NCBI GenBank assembly: GCA_035297265.1
Contig: DATGZH010000019.1
Location: 62,001 to 126,000, forward strand
Source of the DNA: DATGZH01 sp035297265
GTDB taxonomy: Bacteria > Actinomycetota > Acidimicrobiia > Acidimicrobiales > RAAP-2
Length of the DNA: 64,000 nucleotides
Reading direction: 5' to 3'
Shown: positions 48,976 through 58,118 of the stretch, piece by piece
Layout of the letters: each line of letters opens with the position of its first letter
How positions within the stretch are numbered: position 1 is the stretch's first letter
Notes under the pieces: generated by a model
Told to the model about the DNA's origin: nothing
The model's input: the letters and a program-made list of their open reading frames with translations, nothing else
Databases searched by the model: none
Program-made: the position numbers and the translations under genes

Positions 48976-50148
48976 ATGGGCTACCGCGACCGAACGAGGG
49001 CGGTGACCGTCGCCCTGGCCGCCCTGAGTGGACCGCTGGTGGTGGGGCTCGTGGGCGTCACCCCGGCGTGGGGCGTGACCGGCGCCGAAAGCGCCCAGTC
49101 CGTCGTGGCCGCGGCGACCTCGGCCATGTCGTCGGTGAGCTCCTTCGACGTGGTCATCGAGGAGGTGCCCCACCACCAGCTCCGATTCGACCTCGCGGTG
49201 AGCCGGTCCGGCGACGTGGTGGAGACCACCACCGTTCGTGGCGTCGTTGTCCACGCAAGAAAGGTCGGGGGCACCCTCTACGTGAACACGACGACGGCCG
49301 GGCTGCAGGCCCTCGGGGTCACGGGGGCGGACAGCAAGACCTACGCCGGACGGTGGCTGTCGGGGAGCCCCGCGGGTTCGCTGGCCCAGTCGGTGGGCCC
49401 GTTCTTCAAGGCCCCGGACATTCTCAGCGCCCTCGGGGTGGGCAACCCCGGGGAGACCTACCGAGACACCGGCACGTCGACGGTGAACGGCCACCCCGTC
49501 GTCGTCATCGCCACGAGTGGCGGGTCCGTGGGATCCGGCACCGTCGACGTGGCGAGCACGGGCCACCCCTACGTGCTCGAAGCGTCCTTCCACTACGCCG
49601 GCCAGGGCACGCTCACCGGCACCTTCTCGGGGTTCGGCCGACCGGTCACGGCCCAGGCGCCGGCGGGGTCGGTCCCGTTCAGCAACTTGAAGGTGGCGGG
49701 CAAGGGCACGGGCGCGGCCGACCGCGCCACCCAGAGCGACGTCACCAACGCCGTCATCAGCGGCAAGACCATCTTCACCGAAGACGGGACGTACCCGCCG
49801 GCGTCGAAGTTGGTCGGCAAGCTCGAGAGCATAGAACCCGAACTGCAGTTCACGACGCAGCCGGCCACGTCGGGCTCGTCGCACGTCATCTCGGTCGACG
49901 TGGACTCGAGCGGGCAGATCCTGCTCCTCGCCGGCCAGTCGACCGACGGGCGGTGCTGGTACACCGAGGACAACGAGGAGTCGAGAGCCTCGGCGGGCGG
50001 CTTCCCAGCTGCGAAGGTGTCGTCCCACCAAGGCATCAGTTACGCGGGCTCCCCGAGCGGCACCAGCGAGCCGAGCTGTCCGACCGCCGTCGCCGAATTA
50101 CCGGGGTATCTCACGGCGTCGAGCTGGAAGGCCACGTTCCCGAGCTGA
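48976..50148 (+). CDS. Secreted protein with LppX-like and pilin-like domains
   Basis: 390 residues with a signal peptide (TVALAALSGPLVVGLVGVTPAWG). Residues 35-240 look like the LppX/LprG-type lipid-carrier fold (SVVAAATSAMSSVSSFDVVI, YAGRWLSGSPAG, VNGHPVVVIAT). The C-terminal 150 residues (TQSDVTNAVISGKTIFTEDGTYPP, then RCWYTEDNEE) resemble the globular half of type IV pilins without the N-terminal helix. No lipobox Cys is present. ATG with AAAGGA upstream. The two-part reading is a pattern judgement. Confidence 0.65.
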   Translation: MGYRDRTRAVTVALAALSGPLVVGLVGVTPAWGVTGAESAQSVVAAATSAMSSVSSFDVVIEEVPHHQLRFDLAVSRSGDVVETTTVRGVVVHARKVGGTLYVNTTTAGLQALGVTGADSKTYAGRWLSGSPAGSLAQSVGPFFKAPDILSALGVGNPGETYRDTGTSTVNGHPVVVIATSGGSVGSGTVDVASTGHPYVLEASFHYAGQGTLTGTFSGFGRPVTAQAPAGSVPFSNLKVAGKGTGAADRATQSDVTNAVISGKTIFTEDGTYPPASKLVGKLESIEPELQFTTQPATSGSSHVISVDVDSSGQILLLAGQSTDGRCWYTEDNEESRASAGGFPAAKVSSHQGISYAGSPSGTSEPSCPTAVAELPGYLTASSWKATFPS

Positions 50149-50228
50149 CGAAGGCGGGCCGCGTCATCTCGGCCCGGGATCCGGAGCGGACTGCCGGCTG
50201 CTTCGTCGTCGCGTTCTAGCCTGAGGAC

Positions 50229-50516
50229 GTGATCGAAATCATGAAGTTCCGCCTCGCCCCCGGCACCGATCGGTCGGCGTTCCTGGCCGCCGATCGACGG
50301 GTCCAGACCGAGTTCGCCTACCACCAGCCCGGTCTCCTCCGCCGGACGACGGCGGAGGGGTCCGACGGGTCGTGGATCGTCATCGACCTCTGGCACACCG
50401 AGGGCGAAGCGGACGCCTGCGACGCGCGCTGGGGCCTGGACCCGGTCACGGCCGAGTTCACGGCGCTGCTCGACGCCGGCTCGGTGCGCAGTGAGCGTTA
50501 CGCCACCTTGGACTGA
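50229..50516 (+). CDS. Small ABM-like/dimeric alpha-beta barrel protein
   Basis: 95 residues: IEIMKFRLAPGTDRSAFLAADRRVQTEFAYHQPGLLRR, split across beta and helix, then WIVIDLWHTEGEADAC. The pattern is that of stress-response or antibiotic-biosynthesis-monooxygenase-like dimeric alpha-beta barrels. GTG start. Function not predictable. Confidence 0.7.
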   Translation: MIEIMKFRLAPGTDRSAFLAADRRVQTEFAYHQPGLLRRTTAEGSDGSWIVIDLWHTEGEADACDARWGLDPVTAEFTALLDAGSVRSERYATLD

Positions 50517-50533
50517 AGCAGCGGCCGAGCCTC

Positions 50534-50887
50534 CTACTGCTGGACGAGCCAGAGCTCGAGACCCTCGGGGTCTTCGACCATGGCCACCGTGGGGCCGGCG
50601 GGGACGTCGAAGGGCTCGGAGAGGATGCGGCCGCCGAGCTGCACCGCCCGGTCGAGCGACTCCCGCAGGTGACGCACCTGCACGAAGAGGGCGACGCCGC
50701 TCCGGTCTCCCTCTCGGATGTGGCCCGATGGGCCGGGCTCCGGACCGCCCAGCCCCGCCGGCACGGCCATGAGGGGGCCCTCGCCGACGTCCCAGTGGCA
50801 CAGGGCCCGGTAGAAGGCCGCCTGGGCCTCGGGGTCCCGGGCCACGATCTCCCAGTGCACCACCGGACGCGCCCAGTCCTCAGCCAT
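50534..50887 (-). CDS. VOC-family (glyoxalase-like) protein
   Basis: 117 residues. It opens VVHWEIVARDPEAQAAFYRA and closes VAMVEDPEGLELWLVQ, with His and the late Glu at usual metal-ligand places of the vicinal oxygen chelate fold. ATG at 50887 with GAGGCAC upstream. Substrate unknown; isolated gene. Confidence 0.85.
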   Translation of the reverse strand: MAEDWARPVVHWEIVARDPEAQAAFYRALCHWDVGEGPLMAVPAGLGGPEPGPSGHIREGDRSGVALFVQVRHLRESLDRAVQLGGRILSEPFDVPAGPTVAMVEDPEGLELWLVQQ

Positions 50888-50961
50888 CGTGCCTCCTCGG
50901 ATCGACGGCCCGAGCGTGCCACAGTCCCGACCCGCCGGGATCGGGCGACGTCGGGTCGCCC

Positions 50962-51453
50962 CTACCGCCGGGGCGGTCCCCCCGAGGGCCGGCGGAGGGA
51001 GACCACGGCGAGGAACGCCGCGATGGCGAAGAACAGCCAGGCCGCCGCGTTCAGGATGTCGGCGCCGACGTTGTACCCGGCGGCCCGGTTGGTCTCCGAG
51101 AACGCGAACGACACGTTGCTGGCCGACATGAACACGAGGCCGACGGCGAAGAAGATCAGTGGCGTGGTCAGCCTCCGCAGCCACGACGGTGTGTCGTCCG
51201 CCACCGCCGGACTCCACGCGTAGTAGGGGGAGGGCGCCATCGACGGCGGGGTGGGGTAGGCCACCGGTCCACGCAGGCCGGGCGGTGCGGTGGGGGGTGG
51301 CCCGCTCGGCGGTGGCGGCATGGCGGGGGGCGGCATGGCGGGGGGCGGCCCCGGCGTGGTCGGTGCCGCCGGAGCGTCCATCGCCCAACCGCACTGACGA
51401 CAGCGCCGCTCGCTCTCGAGCACCGGCCCGGAACACTGGGGACAGGTGATCAT
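50962..51453 (-). CDS. Zinc-ribbon membrane protein
   Basis: 163 residues. The N-terminal zinc ribbon MITCPQCSGPVLESERRCRQCG has four Cys, followed by a Pro-rich linker of about 50 residues and two membrane segments (TPLIFFAVGLVFMSASNVSF and AAAWLFFAIAAFLAVVSLRR). No known function. Confidence 0.75.
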   Translation of the reverse strand: MITCPQCSGPVLESERRCRQCGWAMDAPAAPTTPGPPPAMPPPAMPPPPSGPPPTAPPGLRGPVAYPTPPSMAPSPYYAWSPAVADDTPSWLRRLTTPLIFFAVGLVFMSASNVSFAFSETNRAAGYNVGADILNAAAWLFFAIAAFLAVVSLRRPSGGPPRR

Positions 51454-51561
51454 GATCTGGTCCGCTCGGTCCGTGGTTGGCGCACGCCCAGAGGTTAGGC
51501 CGGGGCGCTCACACCACGACGACCCTCCGACGCTCGTCGCCGGGCACCTAGATTCTCGGCG

Positions 51562-52419
51562 GTGCCCACGACCTCGTCGGACCCGACCCCGCCGCCGACG
51601 TCGTTGTCGGCCGTCCTCCTCGGGACCGGCAATCCGCTGCCCGATGCCCGACGGGCCGGGGCCGCCACCTTGGTCCGGGCGGGGTCGAGGACCTTTCTCG
51701 TCGACGCCGGCCGTGGTGTCTGCCTACGGCTGGTCGCCGCCGGGTTCCTGCCCATCATGCTGGAGACGGTGTTCCTCACCCACCTCCACAGTGACCACAT
51801 CTGTGACCTGAACGACGTGATCACGACGCACTGGGTGATGAGCGCCCAGCCGTCGGACCTGAGGGTCACCGGGCCACGCGGGACGAAGGAGGTGGTCGAC
51901 GGGGCCCTCGCCATGCTCAGTCCGGACATCGGCTACCGCCTCGCCCACCACGCCGACCTGACCTGGCGACCCCGGGTCGAGGTCGACGAGATCGGACCCG
52001 GTGTGCTCCTCGAGGACGACGAGCTGCGGATCGTGGCCGCGGCCACGGACCACCGCCCGGTCGAGCCGACGCTCGCCTACCGCTTCGAACACGGGGGACG
52101 GTCGATCGTCGTCGCCGGCGACACGGTGCCTTGTGCCGGGCTCGACGAGCTCTGCGCCGGAGCCGACGTCTACATCCAGACCGTCCTCCGGGACGACCTG
52201 GTCCGCCTCGTGCCGATGCCCCGGTTCGTCGACACCATCGACTACCACTCGACGGTCGAGCAGGCCGCGCAGACGGCCGCCCGCGCCGACGTGGGCACGC
52301 TCGTGCTCACCCACCAGGTGCCGACGCCGCTGCCCACGGCGGCCGACGAGTGGGTCGAGATCGCCCAGCGCCACTTCGGCGGCACGGTGGTCTTCGGCGA
52401 GGACCTCACCGAGGTGTGA
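51562..52419 (+). CDS. MBL-fold hydrolase, RNase Z-like
   Basis: 285 residues. Metallo-beta-lactamase fold: VFLTHLHSDHICDLND holds the HxHxDH zinc motif near residue 75, followed by IVVAGDTVPCAGL with the bridging Asp, and VLTHQVP near the C-terminus. It resembles arylsulfatase/RNase Z-type MBL proteins used on small substrates. GTG start at 51562; divergent from the zinc-ribbon gene. Confidence 0.88.
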   Translation: MPTTSSDPTPPPTSLSAVLLGTGNPLPDARRAGAATLVRAGSRTFLVDAGRGVCLRLVAAGFLPIMLETVFLTHLHSDHICDLNDVITTHWVMSAQPSDLRVTGPRGTKEVVDGALAMLSPDIGYRLAHHADLTWRPRVEVDEIGPGVLLEDDELRIVAAATDHRPVEPTLAYRFEHGGRSIVVAGDTVPCAGLDELCAGADVYIQTVLRDDLVRLVPMPRFVDTIDYHSTVEQAAQTAARADVGTLVLTHQVPTPLPTAADEWVEIAQRHFGGTVVFGEDLTEV

Positions 52420-52461
52420 CCGCTCACCGACGGGTAGCGGGAGCCACGCCCACCGCCCACA

Positions 52462-52893
52462 ATGGTCGCCGTGGAGCAGCGTCTCAGCCTCGTCACCCTC
52501 GGCGTCGGCGATCTCGACCGGGCCCGGGCCTTCTACGAGGCGCTCGGCTGGCAGACCCGGGCCGACCCCGGGGACGACGTGGTGTTCTTCCAGGCCGTCG
52601 GCATGATCGTGGCCCTCTGGGACCGGGCCCGCCTGGCCGAGGACTCGGGTGTCGTTGACGGCGGCGGCTCGGGCGGCGTGACGCTCGCCTACAACTGTCG
52701 GAGCGAAGCGGAGGTGGATGCGGTCGTCGACGAGGCCCGCTCCGCCGGCGCCGACATCGCCCGGCAGCCGGCGAAGACCTTCTGGGGCGGCTACTCCGGC
52801 GTCTTCGTCGACCCCGACGGCCACCCGTGGGAGGTCGCCCACAACCCGGGCTGGCCCATCGCCGACGACGGATCGGTGTCGCTCGGCTCGTAG
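52462..52893 (+). CDS. VOC-family protein
   Basis: 143 residues. Opens LSLVTLGVGDLDRARAFYEA and closes YSGVFVDPDGHPWEVAHNPG, the usual two half-modules of glyoxalase/bleomycin-resistance-like proteins. The PDGHPWEV end is typical of the Acinetobacter-type lyase-like subfamily. Start ATG 52462 or GTG 52471. Confidence 0.88.
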   Translation: MVAVEQRLSLVTLGVGDLDRARAFYEALGWQTRADPGDDVVFFQAVGMIVALWDRARLAEDSGVVDGGGSGGVTLAYNCRSEAEVDAVVDEARSAGADIARQPAKTFWGGYSGVFVDPDGHPWEVAHNPGWPIADDGSVSLGS

Positions 52894-52905
52894 GGCTCGT
52901 CGCTC

Positions 52906-53337
52906 CTACGCGTTCTGGTCGCGGGGTGATCCGCCCGCGCCGCCCGGTCCGGCGGGCTCCAGTCGTTCGAGCAGCTCGATCAGGTAGCCGTCGGGGTCCT
53001 CGATGTAGGCCATGATGACCGGCCAGCGATCCAACCGGCGCGGCGGGTCGACGGACTTGTACCCGGCGGCCATGGCCGCGTCGTAGATCTTCTGACAGTC
53101 GTCCGAGTAGACGTAGAGCTTCCACACGGAGGTGCCCATGTCGATCGGGCCCTCGATGGCCGTGTTCTGGGCCAGCTGGATCCACCCGCCCTTCTCGGGG
53201 TTCTCGAGGATCGCCTCGGTGATCTCCTCGGTGATCACCGTGCGGGCCGTGCACGTGAGACCGAGCGTCTCGTAGAACTTGATCGTCTGATCGAGGTCCT
53301 TCACGTAGATGCAGAACTGCCGGACCCAGGAGGTCAC
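52906..53337 (-). CDS. VOC-family protein coupled to an amidohydrolase
   Basis: 143 residues. FCIYVKDLDQTIKFYETLGL at the start and MAYIEDPDGYLIELLERL near residue 110 mark the glyoxalase I-like VOC fold, with His/Glu metal positions partly replaced. GTG at 53337 overlaps the stop of the upstream amidohydrolase (GTGA), so both act in the same process, possibly a ring- or lactone-degradation route. Confidence 0.88.
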   Translation of the reverse strand: MTSWVRQFCIYVKDLDQTIKFYETLGLTCTARTVITEEITEAILENPEKGGWIQLAQNTAIEGPIDMGTSVWKLYVYSDDCQKIYDAAMAAGYKSVDPPRRLDRWPVIMAYIEDPDGYLIELLERLEPAGPGGAGGSPRDQNA

Positions 53338-54602
53338 CGGTCCACCTCACCGTCGGCGTGCAGCCAGAATCGCCCGCGTGCGGCGGCGTCCGCCCACTTG
53401 ACCACGTTGGCTCCGTCGTCCACCTGGCCGAGGTCGGTCGGTGTCGGGCCGATCTCGTCGGCGAGCGGGCCCAGCTGCTCGACGTCGAAGTCGTAGACCC
53501 GGGCGGCGTTGAGCCCGAGCATCTTGCGGGTCTCGGCGACGGGGACGTCGCCGAAGTTCCTGCTGAGCCAGTCGCGGGTGTGGGGCCAGGTTCCCTCGGG
53601 GTGCGGGAAGTCGTTGCCCCAGAGGAAGACGTCGAGGCCGATGTGATAGCGGCGCTCCACCTCGATCCGCTCCGGCGTGCTCGCCCCGATGAAGCAGTTG
53701 CGGTCGAAGTACTCGGTCGGCCGCATGGTGAGCTCGCCGATGATCTTGGATCGGCTGATCTTCTTGGACGTGTGGGCGTGCTCGTAGCGGGTGTCCATCA
53801 GCCACAGAAGGTCGGGCACCCAGTAGGCGCTGCTCTCGGTGACGCCGAACCGCAGGTTCGGGTGACGCTCGAACACGCCGCTCCACATGAGGAACCAGAG
53901 GGGCCGGGCCGGCCACCAGCGGCACTCCATGAGGTAGAGGGCGACGTGCTCGCCGTAGTCCTCGGACATGGCCGCACCGGAGTGGGTGTGCACCGGCAGG
54001 TTGAGGTCGGCGCAGGCGGCCCAGAACCGGTCGTAGCGCGGGTCGTGGTAGGCCGGGTAGGGCTGCCACATGGTGGGGATCAGGACGCCGCGGAGGCCGT
54101 TCGCCGCGGCCCACTCCGCCTCGGCGATCGCCGCGTCGGGGTCGTCGAGCACCGGCGTGATGGCCACGCCGGCCCGACGGACCGGGCTGTCTGCGCACAG
54201 CTCGGCCAGCCAACGGTTGTGGGCCCGGGCCCCGGCCATGGCCAGCCCGGGGTCCAGCTGACCCGTCGAGCTCAGCCCGGCACCGAAGGGCGAGCCCGTG
54301 AACCCGGTGACCGCGTCACCGTCGGGGAAGATCACCTCGCCCACGACCCCGTCGGCGTCGAGCTCCTTGTCCCGCCGCGCCCCGTTCCAGGCGCCCGAGA
54401 TTCCCTCCTTGTTCTCCTCCATCCAGTGCTCGGCGAACTCGGGATCCGACAAGGTCCGGGTTATCGACTGGCGCTCCCGGATCATGTCGTCGAAGGCCTC
54501 GCGGAACCCGGGGTCGACGTAGGGGCGGTATTCCTCGGTCGGGAGCCCGGCGTGGCAGTCGGCCGAGATGATCAGGTACCGCTCCTCTGACTGGTCGGAC
54601 AT
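53334..54602 (-). CDS. Amidohydrolase family 2 protein (metal-dependent hydrolase)
   Basis: 422 residues. Begins YLIISADCHAGLPTEEYRPY; the metal His of related DxH motifs is in SADCHAG, later LPVHTHSGAAM and the late acidic WGNDFPHPEGTWPHTRD. The ACMSD/2-pyrone-type hydrolase-decarboxylase family uses these. ATG at 54602 has GGAGG seven bases upstream, ruling out the GTG two codons earlier. Second gene of a three-gene minus-strand unit with a paralogue upstream. Confidence 0.9.
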   Translation of the reverse strand: MSDQSEERYLIISADCHAGLPTEEYRPYVDPGFREAFDDMIRERQSITRTLSDPEFAEHWMEENKEGISGAWNGARRDKELDADGVVGEVIFPDGDAVTGFTGSPFGAGLSSTGQLDPGLAMAGARAHNRWLAELCADSPVRRAGVAITPVLDDPDAAIAEAEWAAANGLRGVLIPTMWQPYPAYHDPRYDRFWAACADLNLPVHTHSGAAMSEDYGEHVALYLMECRWWPARPLWFLMWSGVFERHPNLRFGVTESSAYWVPDLLWLMDTRYEHAHTSKKISRSKIIGELTMRPTEYFDRNCFIGASTPERIEVERRYHIGLDVFLWGNDFPHPEGTWPHTRDWLSRNFGDVPVAETRKMLGLNAARVYDFDVEQLGPLADEIGPTPTDLGQVDDGANVVKWADAAARGRFWLHADGEVDR

Positions 54603-54648
54603 GCTCACACCTCCGGAACGTCCAGCCGGGTGCGGCCGGAGACATCGC

Positions 54649-55917
54649 TCACCATGGTCGGTTGAAGTTCTCCTGGGTGAACCCGAGGCTGATCGAGTCC
54701 GCCGGTGGTTGATCCAGCGGGACCGTGATCTCCTCGACGGTCGGCCCGACCCGGGCGGCGATCGGCGCGAGGACGTCCAGGTCGAAGCCGTAGACCTCGG
54801 CCGCCGTTCCCCCGAGCATCTGGCGCATCTCGTCCGCCGCGACGTCGGCGAACGTCCACCGCAGGGACTCCCGGGAGTAGGGGTAGGTCATCTCGGAGTG
54901 GGGGTAGTCCACCCCCCACATGATCCGGTCGACCCCGATCTGATAGCGGAGCGGTGCCTCGACGCGCCGCATGAAGCTGGCGCCCATGTAGCAGTTCCGG
55001 TGCCAGTACTCCCGGGGGGTGAGCGACAGGTTGGCGACGGCCGGACCGCCGAAGCGGGCCTCCACTGTCTCGCTCGCCGACCCGAAGCGCTCGTAGTAGA
55101 AGTCGAGGAAGTCGAGGAGGCCCGGGAGCCAGCTCGCACCGCCCTGCTCGGTCATGACGAACTTGAGGTCGGGGTGGCGCTCGAAGACACCGGAGAAGAT
55201 GAGCTGCCAGAGGGCCCGGTGGGAGTACCAGCCCTGCTCGATCAGGAAGACGGCGCCGGAGACCCCGCCCACGCTGAGGCCCATGGGCGAGGCGTTGCCC
55301 CCGTGGTGGTTGACCGGCACGCCCAGCTCCTCGCACACCGTCCAGATCGGCTCGTAGGCCTCGGAGAACAGCGGGGGGAGGTCCGAGTCGGGCGGGACGC
55401 CCGGCACCATGATCCCGCCGCGGAGGCCGGCCTCTTTGATCCAGCGGATCTCCACGACCGCCGCGTCCACGTCGTTCATGAGGATCTGGGCGATGCCGGC
55501 CCGCCGCTCGGGCTCCTCGCCGCAGAACTCGGCCAGCCAGCGGTTGTGGGCCCGTAAACCGGCCCAGCGGTGCTCGAAGTCGGCCGGGGTCGGCGGAGGG
55601 GCAAAGAGGCTCGAGGACGGGAAGAACGGGGGAATCGTGTTTGGGTACAGCACCTCGGCCACGGTCCCGTCGGCCTCGAGCTCGGCGATGCGTCGGTCGG
55701 AGTTGTAGTTACGGTCGGCGTCGGGGCCGTTCAGGTCGCCGAACGGGTTGACGTACGAAGCGGCCCACGAGTCGAAGTCGTCGTGGTAGCGGCGCTCGAG
55801 GTAGTCCCGGTAGGCATACATCTCGGCGCCGGCGTGGCAGTCGGCCGAGATGATCAGGTAGCGATCGAGCTGCTGGGCGGCCGTCGGACTGTCCAGGACC
55901 TGCGTTGTGTCTGGCAT
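54649..55917 (-). CDS. Amidohydrolase family 2 protein, paralogue
   Basis: 422 residues, the same length and plan as the next gene. It has YLIISADCHAGAEMYAYRDY, VPVNHHGGNASPMGL and WGVDYPHSEMTYPYSRESL. Clearly a duplication followed by divergence, since most of the sequence between the motifs differs. First gene of the minus-strand unit, divergent from an SDR gene. Substrates unknown; aromatic acid decarboxylation or cyclic amide opening are family options. Confidence 0.9.
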   Translation of the reverse strand: MPDTTQVLDSPTAAQQLDRYLIISADCHAGAEMYAYRDYLERRYHDDFDSWAASYVNPFGDLNGPDADRNYNSDRRIAELEADGTVAEVLYPNTIPPFFPSSSLFAPPPTPADFEHRWAGLRAHNRWLAEFCGEEPERRAGIAQILMNDVDAAVVEIRWIKEAGLRGGIMVPGVPPDSDLPPLFSEAYEPIWTVCEELGVPVNHHGGNASPMGLSVGGVSGAVFLIEQGWYSHRALWQLIFSGVFERHPDLKFVMTEQGGASWLPGLLDFLDFYYERFGSASETVEARFGGPAVANLSLTPREYWHRNCYMGASFMRRVEAPLRYQIGVDRIMWGVDYPHSEMTYPYSRESLRWTFADVAADEMRQMLGGTAAEVYGFDLDVLAPIAARVGPTVEEITVPLDQPPADSISLGFTQENFNRPW

Positions 55918-55995
55918 CGGACTCTCCCCCGGTCCAGTGCCCCCGGAACCTGCGGACCAGCGTCACCGTATGTCGGGCACCGCTCCATTGTCTAC

Positions 55996-56010
55996 CCATC
56001 CGTAGGATGG
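55996..56010. promoter_or_regulatory. Short palindrome between divergent amidohydrolase and SDR genes
   Basis: CCATCC-GTA-GGATGG, perfect 6-bp arms, within the 164-bp divergent spacer. A possible operator; no adjacent regulator gene is seen. Confidence 0.3.
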
Positions 56011-56081
56011 CTGCCCGTGCCAACGAACCAGCGTCGTCGCGGCGTTCGCCACACGATCAGGAGCGTCGAGGAGGTCCGGCC

Positions 56082-56960
56082 ATGAAGGACTTGTCGGGGA
56101 AAGTCGCGGTTGTCACCGGCGGGGCCGGCGGCATCGGACGGGCCATGGCCGAGCGCTTTCTCACCGAAGGTATGCGGGTGGTATTGGCCGACTTCGACCA
56201 GGCACCTCTCGACGATGCCGTCGAGTCGCTGCAATCAGGTTCACGGGAGGTGATCGGCCTTCTGGCCGATGTGACCAAGCGGGAATCGATGGAACAGCTG
56301 CGCGCGGCCACCCTCGAGCAGTTCGGTGCCGTGCACGTTCTGTGCAACAACGCCGGCGTAGCCAACACCGGTGTCGGCCAGATCTGGGAGCACGAGGACG
56401 TCGACTGGCGCTGGTCGCTCGACGTGCACCTCTTCGGTGTCATCCACGGCTGCGCGGCCTTCATCCCGAGCATGCTCGAGCACGGCGAGGAAGGCCACAT
56501 CGTGAATACCTCCTCGGGCAACGGCGGTCTCACGCCTTTTCCCTCCACGCCCACCTATGCCGTCGCCAAGGCGGCCGTGGTCACCTACACGGAGTGCCTG
56601 TGGGCCCAGCTCCGGTCGACACGAATCGGCGTGTCGGTGCTCTTCCCGACGGGCTACACCCCTGGCCTCCTCAACACCGGTATCTGGAACCAACGCGATC
56701 GCCCGCCGGAATACGCCACCGCCACCCCTCGACCACCGCGGCGTGGGCTCGACGAGTGGGTGAAGCGGGCCGAGCAGGAGGGGCGCAGTGTCCAGTTCAC
56801 ACCCCTGGACGAAGTGGCTGACCAGGTCGTCACCGGCATCGTGCAGGACCAGTTCTGGATGCACGTCCCCCGGGAGGACGCCGACGCCAGGGTGCGCGAG
56901 CGGGTGGATTCCTTGATCGGCAACCTCCCGCCGGAATACCTCATGACCGGACCGGGCTGA
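56082..56960 (+). CDS. Short-chain dehydrogenase/reductase
   Basis: 292 residues. The NAD(P)-binding VAVVTGGAGGIGRAMAER is near residue 8, CNNAGVANT is near residue 88, and VNTSSGNGG carries the catalytic Ser. The YAVAKAAV motif holds catalytic Tyr and Lys. A classical SDR with a C-terminal extension of about 40 residues. ATG 56082 has GAGGAGG upstream. Divergent from the amidohydrolase operon, so it may act in the same catabolic route. Confidence 0.92.
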   Translation: MKDLSGKVAVVTGGAGGIGRAMAERFLTEGMRVVLADFDQAPLDDAVESLQSGSREVIGLLADVTKRESMEQLRAATLEQFGAVHVLCNNAGVANTGVGQIWEHEDVDWRWSLDVHLFGVIHGCAAFIPSMLEHGEEGHIVNTSSGNGGLTPFPSTPTYAVAKAAVVTYTECLWAQLRSTRIGVSVLFPTGYTPGLLNTGIWNQRDRPPEYATATPRPPRRGLDEWVKRAEQEGRSVQFTPLDEVADQVVTGIVQDQFWMHVPREDADARVRERVDSLIGNLPPEYLMTGPG

Positions 56961-56995
56961 AGCGTCGCTAGCAGGCGGTGTCGGTAGCCGCGGCG

Positions 56996-57508
56996 TCAAT
57001 CGGTGCCGAGCACCGCCCGAATGAGTGGTCGTGCCCGCTGGGGCAATGGGTCCTCAGGGAAGTACCGCTCATACATCTGCATCACTTCAGCTTCACTCGT
57101 GAAGCCACACCGAGCGATGAGATAGGCGATGTCGTCCTGGTCACGACGGCCCCGGCTGGCCCGCAGTTTCATGGCGAGCATCGTGTGATCATCGGCTCGA
57201 AGGACCTCGAGGGCGCCGTAGTAACCGAGGAACTGCCAATCTGGCTCCACCGCGAGCGGTATGTAGATCTTCGCCGCGTCATTGAGCCAGTCCGCTTCGA
57301 GCCCTCGGCGGAGACCAACTTCTCGAGCGATCCGTAGCACCTCGTCTGGCGGATAGACGGCCGCGTCCAGGTCGTCGGATGCGTCGCGCGACTGATAGGC
57401 GAGCACCATCACGGCCCCCCCGACGAGCCACAGCTTCGCTTGCACTCCCTCGGACTCGAGCTGCGTTCCGAGCTCCATGAGCGCGCCCTGCATCTCGTCG
57501 CGGGTCAT
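56996..57508 (-). CDS. DUF6036-like nucleotidyltransferase
   Basis: 170 residues. KLWLVGGAVMVLAYQSRDAS followed by DDLDAAVYPPDEV is the GG...DxD arrangement of minimal nucleotidyltransferases (AbiEii/DUF6036 type), where the Asp residues bind metal. DDHTMLAMKLRASRGRRDQDDIAYL continues the family pattern (split here across helix segments). It lies 4 nt after an HTH gene; such pairs behave as toxin-antitoxin or abortive-infection-like modules in several bacteria. Toxicity is an inference. Confidence 0.75.
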   Translation of the reverse strand: MTRDEMQGALMELGTQLESEGVQAKLWLVGGAVMVLAYQSRDASDDLDAAVYPPDEVLRIAREVGLRRGLEADWLNDAAKIYIPLAVEPDWQFLGYYGALEVLRADDHTMLAMKLRASRGRRDQDDIAYLIARCGFTSEAEVMQMYERYFPEDPLPQRARPLIRAVLGTD

Positions 57509-57512
57509 CTTG

Positions 57513-58112
57513 CTAGACGCTCTCGAGCTCGGCCCGAGCGGCCAGGACACCGTGCCGTAGCAACGGTCCGGGCGCGGTGGAGAACTCCCACCAATGAAGA
57601 TCCTGGATGCCTGACAGGTACCAGAACGGTCGTACGAAGCGGGACGATTCCTGCGTCCAGCCAGGTGGCTCGAGGCGGTGCCGTGCGTACGCCTCTTCCA
57701 CGACACCGGCGACGAAGGCATCGAATCGCCGGTCACCCGAGAGGCGGGGGGCCTCGCGGGTCAAGCCGTCCAGCTTCGCTGCATCCGCCTTCTGCAGGGT
57801 GTCACGCAGATCGAGTACCGCCCGCAGGGCGGCGTCCTCGCCCCCTGAACCCCCCGCCAGCGACGTGGCGACACGCTCGGCCGTGCCGACGGCACTGTGT
57901 CGGTCCCGGGCTACCAGGCGGAGTTCGGTGGGACCCTGGACGCTCTCGATGATCCTGGCAAGCAGCGGCAAGCTTGGCTGCCTTCTCCCCGACTCCAGCT
58001 CCGAGACCGTGGACTGCGGGACCCCGGCGGCGTGGGCGAGGGCCTGCTGGGTCAGACCGTGGGCGCGCCTCGTCGTACGGATCGTGTCACCCGCCGCCGT
58101 GGTCCAGTGCAT
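57513..58112 (-). CDS. XRE-family helix-turn-helix protein, probable antitoxin/repressor
   Basis: 199 residues. The HTH_3 domain is IRTTRRAHGLTQQALAHAAGVPQSTVSELE (split over residues 11-40). A long C-terminal domain follows, with FVRPFWYLSGIQDLHWWEF near residue 159, of a kind seen in partners of DUF6036-like proteins. ATG at 58112 sits only 7 nt after a perfect -10 box, so the transcript is probably leaderless. A GTGATTCAC palindrome beside the -10 could be its own operator. Confidence 0.75.
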   Translation of the reverse strand: MHWTTAAGDTIRTTRRAHGLTQQALAHAAGVPQSTVSELESGRRQPSLPLLARIIESVQGPTELRLVARDRHSAVGTAERVATSLAGGSGGEDAALRAVLDLRDTLQKADAAKLDGLTREAPRLSGDRRFDAFVAGVVEEAYARHRLEPPGWTQESSRFVRPFWYLSGIQDLHWWEFSTAPGPLLRHGVLAARAELESV

Positions 58113-58118
58113 ACCGCG

